This document shows positions 42,618-50,098 of a stretch of DNA of 64,000 bases, one piece after another (position 1 is the stretch's first letter; each line of letters begins with the position of its first letter). Under the pieces are notes generated by a model. The model had not been told where the DNA came from, did no database searches, and worked only from the letters and a program-made list of their open reading frames with translations. A program made the translations under genes and the position numbers. Where the stretch lies: the NCBI GenBank assembly GCA_963740525.1, contig CAVUEG010000010.1, positions 290,800 through 354,799 of the forward strand. The letters run 5' to 3'. This DNA comes from CAVUEG01 sp963740525. GTDB lineage: Bacteria; Actinomycetota; Actinomycetes; Propionibacteriales; Nocardioidaceae.

Positions 42618-43697
42618 TCAGATGTCGAAGGTGCAGTCGCCGACGGCGGCGGTGATGCAGGTCTGCACCTGTTCGTTGGGCTGGGCGTACTCGTCACCAT
42701 TGCGCAGGTCACGCACGGTGCCGGAGACCATCGTCAGCGTGCAGGTGTGGCAGATGCCCATGCGGCAGCCGTAGGGCATCCCGATCCCCGCCTGCTCGCC
42801 TGCCTCCAGGACGGTCGTCGCGCCGTCGGCCTCCACGGTCTTGCCGGAGTTGCGGAACGTCACGGTGCCGCCCTCGCCACCGTCACCGCCCAGCTCGAGG
42901 GTGAATCGCTCCAGGTGGAGCCGGTCGGTCTTGCCGGCCTCCTCCCAGTGCGCCTCGGCAGCGTCGAGCATCGGCCCCGGTCCGCACGCCCAGGTCTCGC
43001 GCTCCTGCCAGTCGGGGCAGACGCGGTCGAGCTCGGCGAGGTCGAGCATCCCGTCGGTGTCGGTGTGCTGCCGCTGGAGGGTGAACGCTTCGTGCTTCTG
43101 CTCCAGCGCCACCAGCTCGTCGCGAAAGATCATCCGCTCAGGGGTCGGCGACGAGTAGTGCATGACGACGTCCGGCATCGTGCCGCGGCGGTCGAGGGTG
43201 CGCAGCATCGCCATCACCGGGGTGACCCCGCTGCCCCCGACCAGGAACAGTGCCTTGGCCGGTGGCGGGTCGGGCAGCACGAACTCGCCCTGCGGAAGCG
43301 CGAGCCGCACGATCGTCCCGGGCTCGAGGCCGCCGACCAGGTGGGAGGAGAGCAGCCCCTCGGGCATGGCCCGAACGGTGATCGAGATGGTCCGGCCACG
43401 ACGTCGCGGCGGCGAGCTCACGGAGTAGGAGCGCCACTGGAACTTCCCGTCGACCTGGACGCCGATGCCGACGTACTGACCGGGGCGGTGGTCGTAGCGC
43501 CAGCCCCACCCGGGACGGATCACGAGCGTCGCGGCGTCGTCGGTCTCGGGGATGACCCGCTCCACGCGACCGCGCAGCTCTCGGGCGCTCCAGAGCGGGT
43601 TGACCAGGGAGAGGTAGTCGTCCGGGTGCAGCGGGGTGGTCAGCTTGTTGCCCGCGGTGCGGATCCGCTCCCACGGGATCAGTCCGGTGGTGGCCAC
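42618..43697 (-). CDS. Ferredoxin-NADP-type reductase with C-terminal 2Fe-2S domain, desaturase partner
   Basis: 359 aa. The FAD domain has R-S-Y-S-V-S-S, the NAD(P) domain has V-G-G-S-G-V-T-P-V-M and C-G-P-G-P-M, and the plant-type ferredoxin domain has C-R-M-G-I-C-H-T-C plus a distal Cys. It passes electrons from NADPH to the desaturase encoded 41 nt downstream, as Rv3230c does for DesA3. The start is GTG at 43697, after AAGGGA; an upstream in-frame start would run through the operator and is unlikely. Confidence 0.9.
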   Translation of the reverse strand: MATTGLIPWERIRTAGNKLTTPLHPDDYLSLVNPLWSARELRGRVERVIPETDDAATLVIRPGWGWRYDHRPGQYVGIGVQVDGKFQWRSYSVSSPPRRRGRTISITVRAMPEGLLSSHLVGGLEPGTIVRLALPQGEFVLPDPPPAKALFLVGGSGVTPVMAMLRTLDRRGTMPDVVMHYSSPTPERMIFRDELVALEQKHEAFTLQRQHTDTDGMLDLAELDRVCPDWQERETWACGPGPMLDAAEAHWEEAGKTDRLHLERFTLELGGDGGEGGTVTFRNSGKTVEADGATTVLEAGEQAGIGMPYGCRMGICHTCTLTMVSGTVRDLRNGDEYAQPNEQVQTCITAAVGDCTFDI

Positions 43698-43734
43698 GGT
43701 GTCCCTTCGACGTCGGCGAGGTCTGTTTCGACCG

Positions 43735-43758
43735 CTCAGTGAACACGTGTTCACTGAG
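43735..43758. promoter_or_regulatory. Perfect 24-bp palindromic operator of the desaturase operon
   Basis: CTCAGTGAACAC followed immediately by its exact reverse complement, with no mismatch. It lies 37 bp upstream of the reductase start and 37 bp upstream of the divergent msrB start. The half-site AGTGAAC resembles sites bound by TetR-family desaturase regulators such as Pseudomonas DesT. No TetR gene adjoins it. Confidence 0.78.
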
Positions 43759-43795
43759 ACCGTCAAGCCACCTGTACCCGGCTACGCTGGGAGTC

Positions 43796-44200
43796 ATGCC
43801 CTATGACGTGGAGAAGACCGACAAGGAATGGCGGGAGCAGCTGAGCCGGGAGGAGTACGCCGTACTCCGCAAGGCCGGCACCGAGCGACCGTTCGTCGGT
43901 GAGTACACCGACACCACGACCGAGGGTGTGTACCGCTGCCGGGCCTGCTCCGCGGAGCTGTTCCGCTCCGACACCAAGTTCGAGTCGCACTGCGGGTGGC
44001 CGTCGTTCTACGCGCCGCTGGCCGAGGACCGCGTGGAGTACGTCGAGGACCGCTCGATGGGAAGCACGCGCGTGGAGGTGCGCTGCCGCACCTGCGGGTC
44101 CCACCTCGGGCACGTCTTCGAGGGCGAGGGCTATGGCACCCCGACCGACCAGCGCTACTGCATCAACTCGATCAGCCTGACGCTCGAGCCACAGGAGTAG
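43796..44200 (+). CDS. msrB: Peptide-methionine (R)-S-oxide reductase
   Basis: Repairs oxidised methionine in proteins. 134 aa with two zinc C-x2-C pairs (C-R-A-C and C-R-T-C-G), the active-site segment G-W-P-S-F-Y and catalytic Cys in Q-R-Y-C-I-N-S near the C-terminus. Full MsrB length. The ATG at 43796 is 7 nt after TACGCT (leaderless). It is divergent from the desaturase operon. Confidence 0.95.
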   Translation: MPYDVEKTDKEWREQLSREEYAVLRKAGTERPFVGEYTDTTTEGVYRCRACSAELFRSDTKFESHCGWPSFYAPLAEDRVEYVEDRSMGSTRVEVRCRTCGSHLGHVFEGEGYGTPTDQRYCINSISLTLEPQE

Positions 44201-44214
44201 CGGCCACGGTCGGT

Positions 44215-44925
44215 TCAGCCGTCGTACGGCGTGAGCAGAGACGTCACGTGCACCACGCCATCGCCGAAGCGCTGGTCCGCGTAGAGCTGCAGGGTGCCGT
44301 CGTCGTAGAGGACATCCACGTGGACTCCGTCGACGCCGGTGAAGCCGGAGACCCCGTGCAACTCACGCATCGCCTGCTCCTGGACGGACTGCAGCTCCTC
44401 GGGAGACGGGAAGGTCTTGTCCAGGCAGGCCTGCTGCGCCGTCTCGGGGTCGAGCTCACCGGCCAGGTTGCCGGACGGGGGCGGGCACTCGAGGCCGGGC
44501 AGCCTGCCCAGCGGGACGTCCGGAGCGGTGCTCCCCGGCTCCGGAGGACGCGTCACGGTGAAGGTCCTGCCGTCGTACCTGCCGATGAGCCGGTAGTCGC
44601 CCCACCGCATGCCGTTTCCGGACCCGTCGGGCTCGACCTTCGTCCAGTCCCAGCCGAGCAGGGGGATGCCGCGGCACTGGGGCGGCCACGACTCCATGAC
44701 CGGGCCGAGGCAGAACTCGACGCGGGCGCCGGTGTCCATCACCAGGCCGCGTCCGACGAGCTCGACGTCATCGTGCACGAGCGGGTCGGCGCTGACCGAC
44801 GGCTCTGCGGGGACCGGTGAGTCACCCGCTCCTCGGGTGACCTGAGCCCCGCACGCGCTCACGGCCGCGAGCAGCAGCACGAGCATGCTCGGTGCCGCCC
44901 CGCATCGTGATCGCCAGAACCTCAT
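44215..44925 (-). CDS. Putative lipoprotein of unknown function
   Basis: 236 aa. The signal peptide M-R-F-W-R-S-R-C leads into M-L-V-L-L-L-A-A-V-S-A-C, whose Cys25 would be lipidated. The mature part is polar with at least four more cysteines (F-C-L-G, Q-C-R-G, L-E-C-P, Q-A-C-L), so disulfides outside the membrane are likely. Not recognised. The start is ATG 44925; codons further upstream come from the 32-bp repeat array and should not be counted. Confidence 0.72.
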   Translation of the reverse strand: MRFWRSRCGAAPSMLVLLLAAVSACGAQVTRGAGDSPVPAEPSVSADPLVHDDVELVGRGLVMDTGARVEFCLGPVMESWPPQCRGIPLLGWDWTKVEPDGSGNGMRWGDYRLIGRYDGRTFTVTRPPEPGSTAPDVPLGRLPGLECPPPSGNLAGELDPETAQQACLDKTFPSPEELQSVQEQAMRELHGVSGFTGVDGVHVDVLYDDGTLQLYADQRFGDGVVHVTSLLTPYDG

Positions 44926-44960
44926 GCCGGTGGGACGCAGCCCCACCCCGACCCGTTCCC

Positions 44961-45072
44961 GACGCGGCGCATCTTGCCCCCGGATTTGCCGTGACGCGGC
45001 GCATCTTGCCCCCGGATTTGCGGTGACGCGGCGCATCTTCCCCGCAAGAACCAGCCGACGCGGCGCATTTTG
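44961..45072. repeat. 32-bp-period repeat array, locus 2 (4 forward copies)
   Basis: The core GACGCGGCGCATCTTG starts at 44961, 44993, 45025 and 45057, exactly 32 bp apart; copy 3 ends in C and copy 4 has CATTTTG. The first two spacers are nearly identical (CCCCCGGATTTGC). The last copy ends at 45072, directly against the hemQ stop codon (45073-45075). The array is the whole region between hemQ and the lipoprotein start. Confidence 0.92.
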
Positions 45073-45801
45073 TCAGGGCAGCGTCGCCACGAGCTCCGAC
45101 GGCGTGGTCCGCCGACCGGTGTAGAAGGGGACCTCCTCGCGGACGTGTCGCCGCGTCTCCGAGCCACGCAGGTGGCGCATGAGGTCGACGATCCGGCTCA
45201 GGTCATCAGCCTCGAAGGCAAGAAGCCACTCGTAGTCGCCCAGCGCGAACGATGACACAGTGTTGGCGCGTACGTCGGGATAGTCGCGCGCCATCTTCCC
45301 GTGCTCGGCGAGGAGCCGACGTCGTTCGGTCTCCTCGAGGAGATACCACTCGTACGACCGCACGAACGGGTAGACGCATACGTACGTGCGGGCCACCTCG
45401 TCGGCCAGGAACGCGGGGATGTGGCTCTTGTTGAACTCAGCCGGTCGGTGCAGCGCCATCTGAGACCACACCGGGTCCAGCCGGCGGCCGAAGCTGGTCG
45501 AGCGGAACCGCTGGTAGGCACCCTGCAGGTCGTCAGGACTCTCGGAGTGCCACCAGACCATCAGATCGGCATCCGCGCGGAGCCCGGAGACGTCGTACAG
45601 GCCGCGCACGGTGATGTCTCTCGCGTCGAGCTCGGCGAAGAGCTTCTCGACCTCGTTGGCCTCGGCAGCCCGGTCGCCGTCGCCGATCAGGTCTCGGAGC
45701 CGGAACACCGACCACATCGTGTAGCGGATCGAGTCGTTGAGCTCGCGGGCCTGCTTTCCCTGCTGTGGACGCTTGCTGGAGTCCGTGCTGCTGTTGCTCA
45801 T
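45073..45801 (-). CDS. hemQ: Coproheme decarboxylase (HemQ/ChdC)
   Basis: Last enzyme of the coproporphyrin-dependent haem pathway: converts coproheme to haem b with H2O2. 242 aa of the chlorite dismutase fold. By spacing to the Corynebacterium diphtheriae enzyme, F-N-K-S-H-I-P-A-F holds the distal His127, Y-V-C-V-Y the catalytic Tyr144 and L-L-A-E-H-G the proximal His167. The C-terminal R-E-E-V-P-F-Y-T-G-R is typical. The ATG at 45801 is chosen; 45810 is an alternative. The gene is flanked on both sides by 32-bp repeat arrays in opposite orientation. Confidence 0.93.
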   Translation of the reverse strand: MSNSSTDSSKRPQQGKQARELNDSIRYTMWSVFRLRDLIGDGDRAAEANEVEKLFAELDARDITVRGLYDVSGLRADADLMVWWHSESPDDLQGAYQRFRSTSFGRRLDPVWSQMALHRPAEFNKSHIPAFLADEVARTYVCVYPFVRSYEWYLLEETERRRLLAEHGKMARDYPDVRANTVSSFALGDYEWLLAFEADDLSRIVDLMRHLRGSETRRHVREEVPFYTGRRTTPSELVATLP

Positions 45802-45870
45802 GGGTCCCATTCTTCCTCGCGAGCCCGGGAGGCTGAGACGGGGTGGGGTTCGAGGCGAGGCCATCGAGGA

Positions 45871-45949
45871 CAAGATGCGCCGCGTCAGCGCCGATCCGAG
45901 GACAAGATGCGCCGCGTCAGGGGGTTTTGGGGGCAAGACGCGCCGCGTC
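45871..45949. repeat. 32-bp-period repeat array, locus 3 (3 reverse copies)
   Basis: The inverted core CAAGATGCGCCGCGTC starts at 45871, 45903 and 45934 (steps of 32 and 31 bp; the last copy reads CAAGACG). It lies between hemQ and cgoX. The second copy contains the cgoX stop codon (45917-45919), and the third encodes the last residues of that protein (D-A-A-R-L). Orientation is opposite to locus 2. Confidence 0.9.
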
Positions 45950-47356
45950 AGCGAGGAGGCGGGCGACGGCCAGCTCGGCGGAGGCGATGCAGGCCGGGAT
46001 CCCCAGCCCGTCGTACGCCGCCCCGCAGACCGCGACCCCGGGGAGCTCGGCCACCGCGGCGCGCACCTGCGCGACCCGGTCGAGATGCCCGACCGTGTAC
46101 TGCGGCAGGGCACCACCCCAGCGCTGGACGTGGCTGTCGACGGGGCGCACCGACAGTCCGACCGCGGCACTGAGATCACGCATCGCGATCCGCACCAGCT
46201 CGGAGTCCTCGGCCTGGAGCACGTGCTCCTCGCGGTGGCGACCGATCGAGCAGCGCATCAGCAGCAGGTCCCCGTCCTCGCCGTCGCCGCGTCCAGCCTC
46301 ACGCACCCAGCCCCACTTCGCGAAGGAGTACGTCGCCGCCTTGACCGTCCGCTTGTCGACCGGCGGGACCAGGAAGCCTGACCCCACCACGTTCGGGAAG
46401 TCGTGCGCACGGAAGGCGAGCGAGATCACCGCCATCGACGCGTACTCCACGCGGGCCAGCTCGAGAGCGGCCGCGGGCGCCAGGTCGCTGAGCAGCCTGG
46501 CCGTGGCGCGCGCGGGCGTCGCCAGGACCACGGCGTCGGCCTCGACCAGCTCCGGGTCGTGCGCCGAGCCGACCACCAGGTGCCAGCGACCGTCCGAACG
46601 CCGAGCCAGGTCGCGCACGGTCGCCCCGGTGCGCACCTTGAAGCCACCTGACGCCACGAGCTGCTCGGGCAGGCGCGCCACTCCCCCTCGGATGCCGGCG
46701 AACACCGGCACGTCACTGGTCGCCCTGGTCGCCTCGGAGGCTGCCTTCAACAACGAGCGGTCACGGTCGAGCAGGGCGACCACCTGGGGTACGGCGGCCC
46801 GTGCGGACAGCTCGCGGGCGTGGCCGGCGTACACACCACCGAGCAGCGGCTCTACCAGCCGGTCCACGACCTCGCGTCCGAAGCGCTCCTCCACCAGCGC
46901 CCCCACGCTGGTGTCACGACCCTCGAGCCGCGTCGCGGGCAGTACGGCGTCCAACGCGGCGCGCACCAGCCCATGACGCGAGATGACCCCGGAGTCGGCG
47001 AGTGCGCGCGCGTCCGTCGGGACCCCCATCATCGTCCGCGGCATGGGTCGCAGGTGCCCGCGCGTCCAGAGGTTCGCCGCGACCGTCTCGGGGTACACCA
47101 GGTCCTCCCCCAGACCAACGGCACGCGTCAGCTCGACGGCCTCCGGGCGACGGTTGAGCATCGCCTCGGCTCCGACGTCCACCGTGATCCCGGCGACCTG
47201 GCCCAGCGCGAGCTTCCCGCCGACCTCGCCGGCGCCCTCGAGCACCGTGACCCGGAGGTCGGGTCGCTCGCGGACCAGGGCGTGAGCGGCGGCCAGCCCG
47301 GCGATGCCGCCGCCGACGACCACGACGTGCGGCGATGGCGTCTCGGCGTCGGGCAT
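45917..47356 (-). CDS. cgoX: Coproporphyrinogen III oxidase, FAD type (HemY/HemG-like)
   Basis: Oxidises coproporphyrinogen III to coproporphyrin III in the pathway that ends with HemQ. 479 aa with FAD Rossmann V-V-V-V-G-G-G-I-A-G-L-A-A-A-H (about 11-25), G-G-K-L near 50 and the C-terminal FAD segment C-G-A-A-Y-D-G-L-G-I-P-A-C. Older annotation calls this protoporphyrinogen oxidase; presence of hemQ beside it supports the coproporphyrin role. The ATG at 47356 lacks a Shine-Dalgarno. The C-terminal codons lie inside repeat locus 3. Confidence 0.9.
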   Translation of the reverse strand: MPDAETPSPHVVVVGGGIAGLAAAHALVRERPDLRVTVLEGAGEVGGKLALGQVAGITVDVGAEAMLNRRPEAVELTRAVGLGEDLVYPETVAANLWTRGHLRPMPRTMMGVPTDARALADSGVISRHGLVRAALDAVLPATRLEGRDTSVGALVEERFGREVVDRLVEPLLGGVYAGHARELSARAAVPQVVALLDRDRSLLKAASEATRATSDVPVFAGIRGGVARLPEQLVASGGFKVRTGATVRDLARRSDGRWHLVVGSAHDPELVEADAVVLATPARATARLLSDLAPAAALELARVEYASMAVISLAFRAHDFPNVVGSGFLVPPVDKRTVKAATYSFAKWGWVREAGRGDGEDGDLLLMRCSIGRHREEHVLQAEDSELVRIAMRDLSAAVGLSVRPVDSHVQRWGGALPQYTVGHLDRVAQVRAAVAELPGVAVCGAAYDGLGIPACIASAELAVARLLADAARLAPKTP

Positions 47357-47434
47357 GGGTAACAGATTGGCAAACGTCTGGCCACGGCACCACAGCGGGG
47401 GAACCGCGAACGCCCCCGCCTGCGTCACAACCCC

Positions 47435-48364
47435 ATGAAGAAGCTCGCGTTGATCATCCCGGCCCTGTTGCTCATCGGCGCCTGCGGAGTGGGTGCCGGC
47501 TCGCAGGACGGCGGCGCCGCGCCGATGTCCGCCTACGACGGCGGCACCTCCGCGGGAGAGGTCGCGTCCCCACCTTCGGCCAAGGACGGCTCCGCAGGCA
47601 CCCCGGACGGCTCCCTCACCTCCGACCGGGTGGGCCCCAACCGCGCCCCGGTCCAGGAGCGAGCGGTGATCTCGACCGGGCAGCTCGAGGTCGCGACGAA
47701 GAACGTCGACCGGACCCGGCTCTCCGTGCTGCAGCTCGTGGACGGCTGGCAGGGACTGGTCTCCGACGAGCAGTCGACGGCCGACCGCGCCGGTCGCACC
47801 GACTCGGTGCGGATGGTGCTCCGGGTCCCGAGTACGTCGTTCGGGACCGCGATGACCGAGCTCGGCAAGCTCGGCAAGGTGCTTTCCAGAGGAACCACCT
47901 CCAAGGACGTCACCACCGACGTCATCGACACCGACGTGCGGATCCGCGCCCAGCGCAAGAGCCTGCAGCGCGTCGAGCAGCTGCTCGCCCGGGCCACGAC
48001 GATCGGCGAGATCATGTCGATCGAGGCCCAGCTCACCCAGCGCCAGCAGGAGCTCGACTCGCTCGAGGCCCAGCAGGCCTGGCTCACCGACCAGACCTCA
48101 CTGTCGACGGTCACGCTGCTCCTGCACCGGACGGCGCACCACGCCGCCCCGCCGAAGGACGACGACCACGGGTTCCTCGCCGGCTTCCGCAAGGGCTGGC
48201 ACGGCCTGCAGTCGGCCACCGTCGCCACCCTCACCGTGGTCGGCGCGGTCCTGCCGTTCGCACTGCTCGCGACGCTGCTCCTGGTGCCGCTGGCCTGGGG
48301 CGCCCGCCGGGTCCGTCGTACGCCGCCCTCGCCGAACCTGCAGCCTCCCGCCCCCGCGGCCTGA
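47435..48364 (+). CDS. DUF4349-containing lipoprotein
   Basis: 309 aa. The lipobox is L-L-L-I-G-A-C (Cys17), then a Ser/Gly/Ala-rich linker (about 20-75). The DUF4349 domain starts E-R-A-V-I-S-T-G-Q-L-E-V and includes a coiled-coil stretch (about 170-215: R-K-S-L-Q-R-V-E-Q-L-L). A C-terminal membrane helix and Arg/Pro tail finish it. It would be held at the outer face by lipid and helix. Function unknown. It sits on the opposite strand between hemE and cgoX, splitting the haem genes. Confidence 0.87.
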   Translation: MKKLALIIPALLLIGACGVGAGSQDGGAAPMSAYDGGTSAGEVASPPSAKDGSAGTPDGSLTSDRVGPNRAPVQERAVISTGQLEVATKNVDRTRLSVLQLVDGWQGLVSDEQSTADRAGRTDSVRMVLRVPSTSFGTAMTELGKLGKVLSRGTTSKDVTTDVIDTDVRIRAQRKSLQRVEQLLARATTIGEIMSIEAQLTQRQQELDSLEAQQAWLTDQTSLSTVTLLLHRTAHHAAPPKDDDHGFLAGFRKGWHGLQSATVATLTVVGAVLPFALLATLLLVPLAWGARRVRRTPPSPNLQPPAPAA

Positions 48365-48376
48365 GCCGAAGCGCAG

Positions 48377-49429
48377 TCAGCGCGCCGAGTGCGTGTGCAC
48401 GAACTCCGTGAGCCGGGCGAGCTGGTCGGGGTCGGTCGAGGGGATCACGCCGTGACCCAGGTTGAAGATGTGACCCGGGGCGTCGAGGCCGCGGGCCAGC
48501 ACGTCCGCGGCCTTCTCGCACATCACGTCGGTCGGTGCGAAGACCAGCGACGGGTCGAGGTTTCCCTGGACGCAGCGCCCGCCGACACGACGCAGCCCTT
48601 CGTCCAGCGGCACTCGCCAGTCGACGCCGACGACGTCGGCGCCCGCCTCGCCCATCAGCGTGAGCAGCTCGCCGGTGTTCACCCCGAAGTGGATCCTCGG
48701 CACCCCGAGCTCGCCGGCTCGCGCCAGCACCACCTCGGAGTAGGGCATCACCTTGTCGCGGTAGTCGTCGGGGGCCAGTGCACCGGCCCACGAGTCGAAG
48801 AGCTGGACGGCCGAGGCACCCGCGTCGACCTGGACCTCCAGGTAGGCGGCGGAGATCCCGGCGATCTTGCGCATCAACGCGTCCCAGACGTCGGGCGCGC
48901 CGAACATCAGCGCCTTGGTCTTGGCATGCTCCTTCGACGGGCCGCCCTCGACGAGGTACGACGCCACCGTGAACGGAGCGCCCGCGAAACCGATCAGCGG
49001 GGTGTCCCCCAGCTCCCCGACGAGACCGCGGACCGACTCGGTGATGAACGGGACGTGCTCGGGCGTCAGGTCGGGAATCGCCTCGACGTCGGCCATCGTG
49101 CGCACCGGGTCCGCCACCACGGGTCCCACGCCGGGGACGATGTCGAGGTCGACACCGATGGCCTTGAGCGGCAGCACGATGTCGGAGAAGAAGATCGCGG
49201 CGTCGACCCCGTAGCGGCGTACCGGCTGCATCGTGATCTCGACGACGAGCTCGGGGCGCATGCACGACTCCAGCATCGCGACGCCCTCGCGCAGGCGGCG
49301 GTACTCCGGCAGGGACCTCCCTGCCTGGCGCATGAACCACACCGGGGTGAACGGCACGGGCTCGCCGCGGGCAGCGCGGAGGAAGGCGGAGTCGTGCAGG
49401 CGGGAGTTGGACGCGGAGGCGGCTGGCAC
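48377..49429 (-). CDS. hemE: Uroporphyrinogen III decarboxylase
   Basis: Removes four acetate carboxyls from uroporphyrinogen III to give coproporphyrinogen III, the substrate of cgoX next along this strand. 350 aa TIM barrel. The substrate-binding W-F-M-R-Q-A-G-R-S-L-P-E-Y-R is near residue 30, then F-F-S-D-I-V-L-P, and G-F-A-G-A-P-F-T-V-A-S-Y, all diagnostic. The start is the GTG at 49429; open frame continues upstream but is not family sequence. Confidence 0.94.
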   Translation of the reverse strand: MPAASASNSRLHDSAFLRAARGEPVPFTPVWFMRQAGRSLPEYRRLREGVAMLESCMRPELVVEITMQPVRRYGVDAAIFFSDIVLPLKAIGVDLDIVPGVGPVVADPVRTMADVEAIPDLTPEHVPFITESVRGLVGELGDTPLIGFAGAPFTVASYLVEGGPSKEHAKTKALMFGAPDVWDALMRKIAGISAAYLEVQVDAGASAVQLFDSWAGALAPDDYRDKVMPYSEVVLARAGELGVPRIHFGVNTGELLTLMGEAGADVVGVDWRVPLDEGLRRVGGRCVQGNLDPSLVFAPTDVMCEKAADVLARGLDAPGHIFNLGHGVIPSTDPDQLARLTEFVHTHSAR

Positions 49430-49498
49430 CCCTCGATCTTCGCAGGTCAGGCGGCGTGGCGAGACGCGGGTCCGGCGAATCCGGCCTACATTGAGGGC

Positions 49499-50098
49499 AT
49501 GGCCGCACGTCAGGAGTCTCGTGTGGATGGTCCCGTATGGCCGGAGGAGTTCCGGATCGCCGTGGAGCAGCTGCACGCCGCACGGCTCCGCCCCGAGATC
49601 TTCTGCGAGGACATGCCTGCCCCGCAGCGGATCGCCCCGTTCGCCGCTGCCCTGTCGGCCGATGTCACCGTCGACGACCTCGATGTCGGCACCGGACGCA
49701 TCGTGCTGCTGCACGACCCCGCGGGCAACGACGCCTGGGCCGGCACCTTCCGCTGCGTGGCCTACGCCCGCGCCGACATCGACCCGGAGCTGGTCGCAGA
49801 CCCGATGCTGGCCGAGGTCGGCTGGTCCTGGCTGACCGAGGCTCTCGAGGCGCACGGCGCCGAGTACGTCGCCCCGTCGGGCACGGTGACCTGCGTGGCC
49901 ACCGACAGCTTCGGCGGGATGGCCGACGAGACCTCGACCGCCCAGCTCGAGATCCGCGCTTCGTGGACGCCCGTCGGGGACGTCACTGCCCATGTGGAGG
50001 CGTGGGGCGAGCTGCTCTGCACCGCCGTGGGCCTCCCGCCCGTGCCCGAAGGGGTGACCGCGATCCCCAGCCGACGGGGCCAGCGCGGACGAGGCTGA
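49499..50098 (+). CDS. DUF3000-family protein
   Basis: A 199-aa soluble protein conserved in actinobacteria next to RNase D; function unknown. Landmarks are E-F-R-I-A-V-E-Q-L-H-A-A-R-L-R-P-E-I near residue 20 and G-W-S-W-L-T-E-A-L near 105. TACATT lies 6 nt before the ATG (leaderless). The stop overlaps the rnd start (TGATG), so the two are co-translated. Confidence 0.85.
   Translation: MAARQESRVDGPVWPEEFRIAVEQLHAARLRPEIFCEDMPAPQRIAPFAAALSADVTVDDLDVGTGRIVLLHDPAGNDAWAGTFRCVAYARADIDPELVADPMLAEVGWSWLTEALEAHGAEYVAPSGTVTCVATDSFGGMADETSTAQLEIRASWTPVGDVTAHVEAWGELLCTAVGLPPVPEGVTAIPSRRGQRGRG

Noticed and set aside
44926..45036. N-terminal extension of the 44215 lipoprotein reaching into the repeat array
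   Set aside because: The extension is translated repeat DNA; the lipoprotein signal begins at the ATG at 44925.
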